From positions 434,001 to 498,000 of the forward strand of contig JBANDB010000003.1 in NCBI GenBank assembly GCA_037576215.1: DNA of 64,000 nucleotides, written 5' to 3'. The position numbers and the translations under genes were made by a program. Each line of letters opens with the position of its first letter. The stretch's first letter is position 1. The stretch comes from Armillaria gallica (lineage: Eukaryota > Basidiomycota > Agaricomycetes > Agaricales > Physalacriaceae). Below the pieces are notes generated by a model that did no database searches, had not been told where the DNA came from, and worked only from the letters and a program-made list of their open reading frames with translations. Below, piece after piece: positions 9,529 through 20,731 of the stretch.

Positions 9529-12171
9529 ATGGGGGGGTCTCACTCTAAGAACACTACTACAAACCTTGCAAGCATCGCTTCTCAAGTAGATCAATCCCGC
9601 CCCCATCCAGATGGGCACAAGAAATGGAGCTCATACGACTATGTCGTTGTTGGAGGAGGTAAAATAGTATTATTTGGTGACCCATCCTATTCCTGACTGT
9701 TATAGGAACTGCTGGCTGCGTTCTCGCTTCTCGGCTATCTGAAGATCCGAATGTTACTGTCTGTCTCGTTGAAGCCGGAAAGACGCGTGTACAGTTTCCA
9801 CTGTTTCATTCTCAGATGCTGATTGCAATAAATGTCCAGACACGAGGTTGAATTTATGACCAGTATACCGCTCGCATTCTCGAAACTGTTCAAAGCTGGC
9901 GTAGATTGGGACTACGAGACGATGTACGTTTCGAATGTTTTATATCCCATTTTCTGAACTACATGGCGACAGACCACAAACGGCTCTCGGAAGTAGACCC
10001 ATCTATTGGCCTCGAGGGAAGATACTCGGTGGAACCAGGTCCGTCCGTCTGTTCATTCTTTTTCTGCGCCTCGTCTCATCTACTTTCCTAGTGCAATCAA
10101 CTGCCTCATATATCATCGCTGTACACCAGAAGGTATTTCCACATTGTCTTGTTTGAACCTTGACCTTAAGGCGTCATCGGAAGATTTTGATGAGTGGCAG
10201 CCTCTCGGTGCGGAGGGATGGTCATACAAGGACCTGCTCCCGTAAGTCCGAGTCATCGAAACGCCCAATCCTTCGACTTTTTCTCACCTTTTAATCGTAT
10301 TATAGCTACTTTCTTAAGGCCGAAACATTCAACCCGGACCAGCGTTATCCAGATGTGAAGATCATTGACCACGGTGTAACTGGGCCTTGGCAAACGGGTC
10401 CACAGCACTGTCCTCCTGCTGTACGTCAGTTGTTCATTGCCTTCTAATCAATGCCAAACTTCCGGTCATAGCCCATTCATAAAGTCCTTGTCGAGACGTG
10501 CAAGACACTCAACATACCGTTCATCAGGTCTCAATTCTACACTCTTTTCTTCTGGACTGTAATCTCACTAACTCGTTCAACCAGCGATACTTTCTCTAAT
10601 TCTGGGACACTCGGATCAACAGAGTTTGTTTCAAATACCGACAAGACTGGAAAACGTTAGTCGTCTTTGACCGTGGTTATGCTCTCTATATCTAACAGAT
10701 TTATATAAAGGAAGCTCCTCAGCGACTGTATATCTCTCGCCTTCCATCCTCGCAAGGCCCAATTTGATAGTGGCTACGCAAGCCATGGTAGAAAAGGTTT
10801 TATTTGACACCTCAGTTGCTGATATACCCCGAGCTATTGGCGTCGAGCTATCCAATAGCCCGGGAGGTCCCTATTTCCGCGTTCGGGCAACACGGGAAGT
10901 CGTGCTTTGTGCGGGAGCAGTCGGTACACCCCAGATCTTGATGTTGAGCGGTGTTGGACCACGCGATAGCCTGGAGAAGCTGGACATTTCGGTGACCAAG
11001 GATCATCCTGCGATGGGCCAGCACCTGTGACCTCTTAGATGTGTGTTTCCCCTTCCATATACCCTACGCATCCTCATGACCTATTATCTTCTCCTAGCAT
11101 CCAAGCTGCAGCACGGTCCTCTTTAGCACCAACGCCTCGAACAACCTAACGTGGGATTAGTGGGTGCCCCATTGGCTGGCGCATGGGCGCTTATCAAGTG
11201 GCTTTTCACCGGCAAAGGGCCCATGGCCGGGGTAAGTTTTCCAGGGGGGAGCATTCGTTCGCTCTGATGATCCACCGTAAGTAATAGTACATGCTTCGCA
11301 TAGTATCATTAAACTAAGCGGTTATCGCGTAGCTTGCCCTCCAATACTGATGCTCCTGTGAGAGACAATACTTCGGGACCAAACTCTCCGGACCTCGAAA
11401 TTATCTGGATGCCTCTCCTTGTGCTCGAGGGTGGGACGAAGCGACCACCAAAGGGCGTCACCGGAGTTTCAATGGTATGTTGACGGTACTTTCCCATTCG
11501 GAGTTTCACAAACGACTATCAGGGTGCAATGGTGATGAGGCCTCTAAGCGAAGGTTCTATTTCACTCAAGACCGCTAGTATTTGGGACAAACCGCTGATC
11601 GATCCGAAGTGAGCTGTTCCTCATTTTCGTCCTTTGCTATCCATGAATTTCTTTCAGATATCTTGCAAACGAGAATGACTTGGATGTCCTCGTTCGGGGA
11701 CTGAGGTTGATTCTACGAATGGCTCACTCGGAACCGTTCTGTTCCAATATTGAATGGACAAAATCTGATGGTTCCATGCCATGGCTGTACCCCGGCAATG
11801 CCGACCCTGATGAGGTCAGTCACCTTCGTCAATCTTCGTGAGCCATTACATAAAGTCTCGTGTGTTTTATAGATTAGCGATGAAGCTCTGAGAGCCTGGA
11901 TTTCGGAGAACGGGATGGCTACCTGGCATCCTGTTCGTCATTTCCGTTTTCACCGACTCCCTTTGTTCTGACTTAGTTTCAGGTATCGTCCGCACGCATG
12001 GGTAAGGACATAGCAAACAGCGTCGTTTATGCAAATCTGAAGGTTCATGGTATCAACGGCCTGCGCGTCGTCGACGCTTCAGTCTTTCCGAACCAGGTGT
12101 CGGGGCATCCATGTGCAGTCGTGATTGCTGTTGCAGAAAAAGCTGCCGATGTGATTAAGGCTGCTTCTTGA
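9529..12171 (+). pseudogene. GMC oxidoreductase (choline dehydrogenase-like), frame-broken
   Basis: FAD-dependent GMC-family alcohol oxidase/dehydrogenase with about 12 exons. The start MGGSHSKN precedes YDYVVVGGGTAGCVLASRL, the FAD-binding Rossmann motif, spliced across the first intron. The GMC signatures PRGKILGGTSAIN and VLCAGAVGTPQILMLSG follow, and the C-terminal exon has the active-site TWHP and GHPCAV histidines and ends VIKAAS. The early Gly after the initiator Met could be myristoylated. Two lesions are visible. Near 11028, after GMGQHL-like sequence, 7 bases (with ACCT duplicated) break the frame before LLD|HPSCS. Near 11156, one base is missing between TNASNNLTWD and VGAPLAGAW. 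I tested the available GT/AG pairs and none restores either point. The remaining exons look intact, so the damage is recent or reflects sequencing error. Confidence 0.85.
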
Positions 12172-12424
12172 TTTTTCTCCTATCTTAGGAGCACTGCATG
12201 TATCTATGGCTCATCAAATGCAGCTTGATTCTCGGTGGGGTGCCGTTCGCACAGTACCATCAGTACAGGTGGTATCGGTTAGCTTCACCCGTCTCGCCCG
12301 ATCGCTCTGAGATGCGGGCGACTTCTTCATCAGATGATATCGTTCTTCCGATATCCGGTTTGTGATTTCTCTCTAATAAGAGCCACATAAACTTGTAGTA
12401 TACCTGACTTACTATTCAACCATC

Positions 12425-13801
12425 ATGGTCAACTGGAAGGATGCCACTTTAATCGCGGAGCAATACTGTAATATCCTTGCTGCCTCCTTCCTTCTTTTCT
12501 TCGCTGATTTCTTGATGAGACAGTGGGTGTAGCTAAAGTTACACATTTTTGTGCGGGAGTGTTTCTGTCAGTCGTTTTATTCGACAATGCAACTTCGAGT
12601 TGAAACTGATGCAAAAATATAGGTGGGAATTCCTCTCCACTATGGACTACGAGGTCGCAGTTTATACCCAAAAGCGGCCGTTCCGATGGACCTTGATTGT
12701 ACGCTGCACAAGTATGTTGGCCCGTAGGCGCTTGTTCGCTTATTCTGTCCATAGATATACCTTTTGACCAGATATGCAACCTTGGGCGCCATGCTCTGCT
12801 ACATGATCGGTTTTCATGATCGAATTGAGTTTGATTGTAAGATACGCGAATTGAAGAACTTCAAATAGACATCTATCTTATCCTTTTATTAGACTTGGTT
12901 GGAGGCAACCTACGTGTGTCTTATTAGTACCTCAGTGTCATGAAAACTGTGTGACGAAGTTGGATGTCTCAAGGCTTTTTCTTATTGCTCTCTCTCTCTC
13001 GCTTCGGGGTTGATCGCTATGCGAGCGTAGGAGATATCCTTTAGTTCGCTACATTTGCATTCACTCATGAATTACCAGCGTCACTCTTTGGAATTTTCAC
13101 GGAATCGTTGCTTCCGCTGTTTCTATAACGTCTGGCAAATGTAGCGTCCATGGCTTACGGTAAATCCCAACGAATTCTAATTTATATAGCTCATATTCTG
13201 TATAGGGATCGTCCAGGCAAGTATTGAATAATCGTCCCATTTTCCGCAGAAGTCGTGACTAATTTTCGTAAGGCTCATCAAGAGACGGCATGGGACCTGG
13301 CCTCGAGAACGTGTATTGCTAAGAATACAGCAGAGAACGCCCTCAACTGCATCACTACTTTCGTGACTGATTTCGTCCTTTTGCTCTCGATGCTGTCAGG
13401 CATACTCAGGACAAAGAATGACCAAAGCTTATGGAGGCTTCTTTACCGTCAGGTTTGTGATTCAAATTCAAGGTCTCCTTTCATGTTTACATTTGAGTCA
13501 AGGGAGTCGTGTGGACAGCCCTTGTCACAGTTGCAGAAGTTCCACCACTGGTAAGATATTTCTCTTCGGCGGCTTTGTTTGTCGACACTAAACTGCCCTG
13601 GAAGATATTCTTGAATCTGAATCTTAATAGTGCTTGCTCTTTGAGTTATTTCAGGCACCGTGTTATACTCAACCATATTTGTTAGACCCCATGAACCTGG
13701 CATGTCTTCAAATGTGCCGTGTACCCATTCTGACTCAATCTTATAGATGTTCCAACCCGTTGCCAGTAAGTTTTATCAATAAACATCTATCAATGATATG
13801 A
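12425..13801 (+). CDS. Multi-pass membrane protein, Agaricomycete family
   Basis: Predicted multi-spanning protein of a family common in mushrooms and usually listed as hypothetical. After the start MVNWKDATLIAEQY, splicing gives FCAGVFLWEFLSTMDYE, the diagnostic W-E-F-L-x-T-x-D-Y/F-E motif after helix 1. Then come KRPFRWTLI|IYLLTRYATLG (helix 2), MIGFHDRIEFDC, a helix ASGLIAMRA, and the long exon ending SGILRTKNDQSLWRLLYRQ|GVVWTALVTVAEVPP. Introns are 50-60 bases. The last exon, as I read it, ends at TGA 13799-13801, but the final two splice sites are the weakest part. Its orientation is opposite to the related-class gene at 16.7-18.5 kb. Function unknown; receptor-like topology is a guess. 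Confidence 0.65.
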
Positions 13802-15325
13802 GCGTCGAGAATCCTTATATTAGTGACCATCTTGTACGAGACTTCTGGGCAAGTGTTCTGTATTTTTTTGCTCAAAAGGCTTTATCTAGGAATATCGCGG
13901 CCACCCGTCTCTACAGAGATCTCGCATTATCTGCTGCACCGAATTTCATGCCGTGAGGACTGTCTCTTTTCCTCCTTCATAATTCTTGAAAAAGTCTTCG
14001 GCATAGGGTCGAAAATCTGCCGTCGCTCCAGTTTGCTTCTTTGACCTTGGAAAGCTCAGGAACGGGTCATGCTCGTTCCTACATCTTATCTGCATCCGAT
14101 ATATTTTCCCCTATGAGTGAGTGCACCATTTTTCCTGTGCTTCTGTAGTGATTTCTTCCCTTGTTTCATCCCCGTGTTCAAGAATCTTGCCGTCCTTCCG
14201 TCAAGATAATCGGGTAACGGGAGTCGCCGCGACGTAATCGAGGCTGCGATCTACAATAAGCACCGCGTTCCCATCACACATGTAGACCTATATAACGTTG
14301 TCTTGTTACACAGTAACTGTATATCTCCGAAGTCAAATTGCGCTGTGCAGACGAGCCAGCGGACAAGATCTTGAGCACGGCTTTACAGCACATCAGCGCA
14401 TGGCGGGCCATGAGGACCCGATGTGCATTTGAGAACAAGCAAGCATACGTGATAGCACGACGGCTATACAAGCAAGGACTATTTTCCTTTGAGTAGTAAA
14501 TAATGTCATGCGGTCAAAAAGCAAACCTCTATTTTGAAATTGGAGATACAGAACAGGATGCATCGTGACGGTGACGTCACGCTCACCCTTTCCCGTTACT
14601 TTTCCACCTCGCCTGTTGCTTGCTCGCGTTTCATCAGGTTCTTCCAGTACGATTGGCCACCTTATTGAGCAAACTCTGGGGCACAGATAAGTCTCTGTCA
14701 GGAGGAGGGTAATGATTTGCTGCCGTCTATCCTTGTAAAAGTATGTCTTGTCTACTTACTTTGTTCGCTAAAGTCGAAAGACGGACCAGAGGTCATATCG
14801 AATGATGTGTATACTGCGACTTTGTTCTTGGGCCTCTGCGGTCGTCCTTTTGCTATTTTTCGCGCTCAATGGAGTCAGTGCTGTACCACTGAAGGACTCA
14901 CTTGTCCTTATAATCCTTCGAGCAATAGACTACGGTTTATGAGATGGTCAGGAATCGTCTGGCTATGCCTGCAAGGGCTTGCCTTCTAACGAAGTTTTGT
15001 GCCCCGTCGCGTCTGAAGAAGCGCATTAGTCCATGGCAATGCTATCAGCCCCGATCTTTCAGTGGCACGATAAACTACAATAGTGAGAGTTTACTATAAT
15101 GCAGCGATGGCGATGATTGAATTGTGATAAAATATGTTGTGGGGTTTTTTTCTAGTGGTGCTCTGCTATTATTGTGGACAGAGCTATAGCTTATGAAACA
15201 TCGAAGTGTTACGGATCTTGCATTCTTATCTTCCTTCTGCGTCTGTCTTGATCAGAAAACAAAGGCCCTGGGATAAGAACAATGGACTTGTCTTGGTGCT
15301 TCGCCCATTGGCCCTTCCTCCATTA
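13802..15325. other. No gene recognised
   Basis: Only short frames (for example 14717-14989) without family motifs or matched introns. No repeats stand out. Confidence 0.4.
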
Positions 15326-15345
15326 ATGGCTCTATAAAGAGCCAT
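15326..15345. promoter_or_regulatory. TATA box within a perfect palindrome
   Basis: ATGGCTCT and AGAGCCAT form a perfect 8-base inverted repeat around ATAA, so that TATAAA (15333-15338) sits across the centre. It lies about 90 bases before the start codon of the small gene at 15427, a normal spacing for a fungal TATA box. Confidence 0.55.
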
Positions 15346-15426
15346 CGAGCATTCTCCGTCCATTCCATACACCCCGCCTGAGACCCCCACAAATCATCCA
15401 AGGAACCGGCGACTCAACCTCCAACA

Positions 15427-15619
15427 ATGCCCGCTAAACATGATGAATACTCTTTTGAGGTCGTACCGCCATCTCCCACTTCCGAAGACGCAGGTAAGGA
15501 TAACTTATACGACTAAGATTCGCTTCGTCTTATGTTCATCTGGTATAGGCTGCCACGAAAGCAATTGCGATTGTTCGGAATGTGGAGGGATAGACGAGAA
15601 GGAAAAGCCGTCGGAGTGA
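15427..15619 (+). CDS. Small Cys-rich protein (45 aa)
   Basis: Two exons (15427-15493 and 15549-15619) separated by a 55-base GTAAGG...TAG intron. The product starts MPAKHDEYSFEVVPPSP and has a core CHESNCDCSECGG, i.e. C-x5-C-x-C-x2-C, followed by a charged tail ending KPSE. Four cysteines in nine residues recall a metal-binding or metallothionein-like peptide. There is no signal peptide and no CaaX ending, so it is neither a typical secreted effector nor a pheromone precursor. The upstream region has a good TATA box inside a palindrome and a CCAACA start context, which supports expression. Short length means chance cannot be excluded. Confidence 0.5.
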
Positions 15620-16672
15620 CATCCTGGGAGCTCTCCATTGCGACTTTGGTATTGGTGTTGTTACCAGCGCAAGGTCCCAATAAGGAACGGCCGGGCCTGT
15701 TTTTTTTATTGATACCGAAGCCGATAGCTGTCAATACTTAAAGACCACCTGCAATGGCCAGGTTATTTTGGCGAGTCCATTGAATCAGATTTTCGTACTA
15801 TATTATAAAGCCACCCTGATTGACTAGTCACCTTCAAAGTCAGGCCTAGTCAGGGTTTGAACTGTCTTTTCAGGGCTACGTCTCCTTTAGCACACGAACC
15901 GGGGATTATTATCATTAAATATATACCGCAGACTTACTAACCCGAGCAGTTAAATGTCTGTGTGGACTACTGCAAGACGGTATATGGCTCGGACACAGCT
16001 ACGGAAATGTTCACCGGGTCACAGAAAAATTTCTTGACGATTTCTATTTGCATCACGCTCTACATGAAGTCGATGGGGGTCAATAGTGCAGCGGATCTGA
16101 TTACTTGAGACCTTCGGAAAGATGTAACGCGCGCACTGGACCTTTACTTTCGAGCATTTATTTCCAATCGTAAGTATATTCGCAAGCGAAGTCCAGAAGG
16201 AGACCTCGTTTTGTCGACGAGCATTTTAATACGCGTACCTCGGGGCCTTAAGATGCCCGACTGTTGCAGATGGCAAAAAAGCCCTCACCCGTTGGGATCG
16301 GATATCGGACGTGAAATATAGGTCTGGATTCCCCCTGCCGGCTAAGGCCTCTAAGGGTTGCTGTCTGCCTGTGACAAATGTAATGTAGAAAGCTGGTACG
16401 AGTAAAAGGTGTGGGGAAGAAATGATTCTATACATACACGAAACTGTAAAGTAGAGACAAAGGAGAAAAACTCGGGATTTTTATCGACCCAAACCTGAGG
16501 CGTTATACCGCATCGGCATGGTACTTCCGTTCGCTATCCTGTTGCAGCTTGCTCATTTAGCCGACGTGAATTTGTAGGAAGAAGCGATGTTCGTACCTTA
16601 TCTGAGCTTCTCGTTCCGTCCTTCCATGTAACCACGGATGTTGTCTGCAATATACGGTATTGGTATATCGGG
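15620..16672. other. No gene recognised
   Basis: 3' flanks of the small Cys-rich gene (plus) and the membrane protein (minus). No coding motif, RNA or repeat seen. Confidence 0.4.
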
Positions 16673-18526
16673 CTAAAATTGCTTGGAAACACGCACCACA
16701 CGGACGGCCGCTGAGTTGTGCTGGCTGGCTGAGATAGGTTCGAGAGGGACCTCATGGGAACTGCCGGATTTCTCCCGCATACTTCTCCTGTAGTTCAAGC
16801 TGAAATAGGCGTTAGGAGAAGGAAGCGTCAACGTGATTTCGCCTTGGCGTACCTGCCCACAACAGAAAGGACATAAACTGTAGGATGCCTTTGTCAACGT
16901 TGATCGGATAGGCAGAATTCTAAACGCGTACATTGGCAGCTCGGAAGAAGCGGGATCATACTATTTGATATCGAGGAAAGTTCAATTAAGGATGATAACA
17001 GATAGGATGATGGAATCGCGCACAAAATCATCGCCTCAGGGCGCCATACGAACTTGCAACGAGACATTGTCAATCTCTGTGCTTTGAATTTGAAAAGGAA
17101 GGATCTGCATACCAGAATCAAATTCAGCAACGCGGCCAGACTGGTTATTGCCCCACGGTTTATGGCGAGGATGATCAGGTTGTCAAGGAGGTTGTCCGTT
17201 CTATTGATAAACGTCAAGGGTTGTCAAGAACTGCGGTACCGGTAACACTGACGATTTGATACCCGTTCGTTTGGTATGGAAGATCCAGCAGAGGACGACA
17301 GTGATAGCCATGTCGCATGCGGCTGTTGATGCGGACTGAAGGCTCGTAACTTTCTGTTTAGAAAAATGAGAAGGGAAAGGGGGATCTCAAGTAGTGACGC
17401 AAGCGTACCTCTGTATGAATGAGATGGCTAAAAGTCCCGCCGATAGCGCTGTAGGAGGAAGTGAGCTATCAAAGCCATCCAGGAATCAATTGAAAGCCGC
17501 ACGAAAGAGTCGTTTGTGCTGATCGGGGAATAGATGTTAGCTTCGTTTAGATCATTCGAAGATATATTTCTCGTACCAAGTCCAGCACCTTTGAGGGATG
17601 TTAAATTTAATAAATGTAAACAGGATCAGAGAACGTACTTATGTTGGTTAGGGCAAGAAGACCCTAGTATACAGGCAATCATTAGGCGCCCTATGCTAAG
17701 CTCAATTGAGCATTCGAGGAAAAACATACCACAGGTCCAGCCAGAAACCAGTTATGCGTCACTGAGCAGGGGCATTAATGGAAGTTGATAGTAAAGAATG
17801 AAATTGAATGCGAACAGTAGTATATCCGAGACGTAAAGAAGCTATCAATAACGTCAATTTGCAGAATACGCAATGGAATTGGGGACAACGTACACCTGCG
17901 AGATAAAAGACACCATGTACTACATTGGGTTCTTCAGTGACTGTATGGAAAACCAACGAGCGGACCTCCTTACGATAGCTAGCAGTTGAACCTGGTGAAA
18001 TTGAGTTGTTGGTCTCGTTCTCATCAAACTTGTAACTCACCAGCGCTGTTCTAACGGGTATCAAGGAAGCTTAGCGAACGCTAACAACAAGCTATGACAC
18101 GACCATACCTCGGCATATTATCCAGCCCCGCTAAGTCTCCAAAGAGGGTTATCAGATCCTCGTATGCCCATGCAATGAACGTCACAATATGGGTTGTAGC
18201 CAGCAATCTAAGTGTCGGTTAGCGCTAAAATCGGCATACATATTAATATCACCGACGCCAGCGAGAGCACCATCAACTTGACTCCGGATGAGTCCGCAGA
18301 CCACAAGTTACCGCGGAAATATTGGAATACTACGATCTACGCAGCCAAGTTTTCAGTCCGTGGAAGCGGAAAGCCTGAATTCGGTCATACCATACCGGCC
18401 CCGTAGCATCTACCAGGAGCAAAGTCAGTATACGCCTCGAACCACAGTCAAGACTTGGCCTTACATCAAGTCTATCGTGAAAGCGATGAACATACAGCCA
18501 AAGGTCGCATTAAAACTCTCCGGCAT
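16673..18526 (-). CDS. DUF6534-type multi-pass membrane protein
   Basis: Agaricomycete membrane protein with about seven predicted helices. The start MPESFNATFGCMFIAFTIDLM (18526 downward) is the typical N-terminal helix. Further exons give SSGVKLMVLSLASVILIC, THIVTFIAWAYEDLITLFG, then LQSASTAACDMAITVVLCW, and the family core DNLLDNLIILAINRGAITSL, where two small residues near N-R-G replace the usual N-T-G. The tail LNYRRSMREKSGSSHE...RVSKQF ends at 16673 and matches the usual position of the TLNxR motif. Introns are numerous and the extracellular-loop exons around 17.8-18.05 kb are diverged, so some borders are unsure. The function of the family is unknown. Several fully open antisense frames (for example 18288-19007) are read as shadows of this gene. 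Confidence 0.7.
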
Positions 18527-19326
18527 GGCGACGACGAGGAGGAGGGAAGGGCGGGCAACATGTTGTGACGAGGGCCCAGGACTTTTAGAGTCGGCAGGAA
18601 TATTGGAGATCTGCGAATTACAATTAGTAGCTGTCGAATATTACAGGAGATATCCGGAGGAGGGCGGCATGAGAGTTCGGGTGCAATTATCATCAAAACT
18701 TGATCGTAGAAAAGCGCGGTTACGCAGGGTTACGCGTCGTTGCCCTGTCTTTACCTATTTTTCACCCGATTGCCCATTCCTCCGCGCATTTTGCATTCTA
18801 ATGGTACGCGACACTGAGAGCGCATGCTTCATACGGAGCCCACGTATGCTTTTTGTGGAGGGCGACTCAACATTTGTGGGTTATGAAATTGGTTGCGAAC
18901 CTGCACTATCTGTCCGAAATCAAGCGGAGTTCCAACTCGGCCAGCTCGGAGGAATATCCGGTTTTCTTCTCTTCCTACTGACCCCGACTCACCGTCGTAG
19001 AGACTAGAACTCCTGCTTTATCGCGTGCAGCGTCCCCCCTGATATGTGATGGAATAACCTATGGGAGTGTCTAGGGAAGACTAGTTCCTTCCGGCGGCCC
19101 ATCTTGACCTGATTGGATCATTTTCGCCTTCCATCTTCCAATGCAACGCAAAGGAGCATCCGAGCAAAAGATTTAGCCATGCCAAATCTTATCAAAGTAA
19201 TTTAAATACACCAGTAATTGCTGATCGGAGTCCCTATGTAGTTCCTGGCGTCTGTACTTGGCTACATGTATTTCAGTCGACGGCCATGATTTATCACCAA
19301 CTTTGCACCCCCCTCTTTTCATCTCT
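18527..19326. other. Intergenic
   Basis: Shared upstream region of the divergent membrane-protein gene (minus) and hydrolase gene (plus). The plus-strand frame ending near 19007 has no motif. The downstream hydrolase frame is open back to about 19258 without an ATG. Confidence 0.4.
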
Positions 19327-20633
19327 ATGTCGTATACAACCGGTGTTGGTCCTGTGGACGCCAATGGCACAGTGCTCTTCTTCACCGACAGTGGGCCAGT
19401 CGCGGGGTCTACTGACTACACCACTGTTGTCATTTTCCACGGAAGTGCCTTCACGGGCCGTAAGTTTTCCTTCTGATGCTCGATGTCGCGTATATCTCAT
19501 TTCTTTGTCTATTTAGACACCTTCCACAAGCTCCTCCCGATGGCAGCGGAAAATAATCTGCGTCTCGTCATCCTGAATAGGCGTGACTATGCCGGCTCAA
19601 CGAAGTATGCTGACGAGGAACTCGCAGAGCTAAGAGAGGGGAAGACAGAATTTTTACAGCGCCTGGGATCCGAATCCGCGTACTTCCTGGCTTGGTTTAC
19701 CAAGACCAACGATATTCCCAAGATCGGCGCCGACGGCAAGTCTGGAGGATTGGCTACCATTGGATGGAGTCTTGGGGCTACGACGTATGGTCGCCGCTTC
19801 TGAGTTTTGCCGTAATATTGATACTGACTCCGTTTTCAGTCCCCTTGCTATTCTTTCCCACCCGGAAGTTATACCCACTGAGACCTACGACGCGTTGGAG
19901 CCTTACTTCCGACAGATGATCTTCTACGGCTAGTTCTTCCCTTCTATCTGGACTTTCAGTTTTCTCATTTTTCGTCAGACCCGCCTCATCTCGCTTTCGG
20001 ATACGACCAGCCACCAGAAGGATACAACCCATTCACTGATCCCGAGCTCAAGACAGCTGAAGCTATCTTTGCTAACTTTGGATACTGGGTCAGCACGTAC
20101 TATGACCATCCGAATCTTGCGTCGCGTTCCCCAAGCGGACTTGACTTCAGCAAACGTGGTACACGTCCGTCAATCGAGAACATGACGCCCGATGACATGA
20201 AGGTTACCTTTGACGGCGAGGCAGCTGGAAGGATGGAATTTCCTATGTGCGTCTTCTTCGTCTCCCCGACCATTGATTGACACATTAGTGTCTGCCAAAT
20301 CAGGTATTTCCCTCCGATGCAGCCTACCATCAGGCAGCAGACCGAGACAGCGCTATACGACGAAGAGGCGATCAAGAAGATTCTGCCAAAGCTAGAAATT
20401 GTACATCAGTTTTGTACTGCGACGAACTGGTACTGTGTGTGGGGATTTTTTGGGAACGAGCGCTTCGCTCCCAAGCGACCTATCCGCTTTATTGAGATTC
20501 CAGGAGCAAATCATTTCGTACGTCGACCTTGTTCGCTATTCAGGTCCGGATTGTTTTACATTGACGTCTCTAGGTCCACTGGGATGATCCAAAAGCGTAT
20601 ATGGAGGCAACGGTGAAAGGCCTTACGACATGA
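19327..20633 (+). CDS. Alpha/beta hydrolase
   Basis: The start MSYTTGVGPVDANGTVLFF is followed by YTTVVIFHGSAFTG (oxyanion-hole HG), RLVILNRRDYAGSTKY, the nucleophile elbow GWSLGATT near 19763-19786, and FIEIPGANHFVHWDDP, which carries the catalytic His, near 20490-20590. The C-terminus MEATVKGLTT ends at TGA 20631-20633. Four or five short introns join in frame. About 340 residues after splicing, normal for the fold. This family (AB hydrolase 1-like) is widespread in Agaricomycetes with no known substrate. I used the ATG at 19327; an upstream in-frame extension has no ATG. It converges with the MYND gene, about 100 bases away. Confidence 0.8.
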
Positions 20634-20731
20634 TAGTTGTTATGGTCCCTCAGTAAACAACATTTATAGATATCGATACCCTCAGCCCTCGTCAGTGCCG
20701 AATCGAATAGTGTACCATTCCGTGATGTCCT

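Noticed and set aside
8652..16670. Shared word TACGGTATTGGTA near 8868 and 16652
   Set aside because: Short single word with no flanking similarity.
18288..19007. 239-residue plus-strand frame
   Set aside because: It overlaps the start of the minus-strand membrane protein, which has matching helices and splice sites; the frame has no motif.
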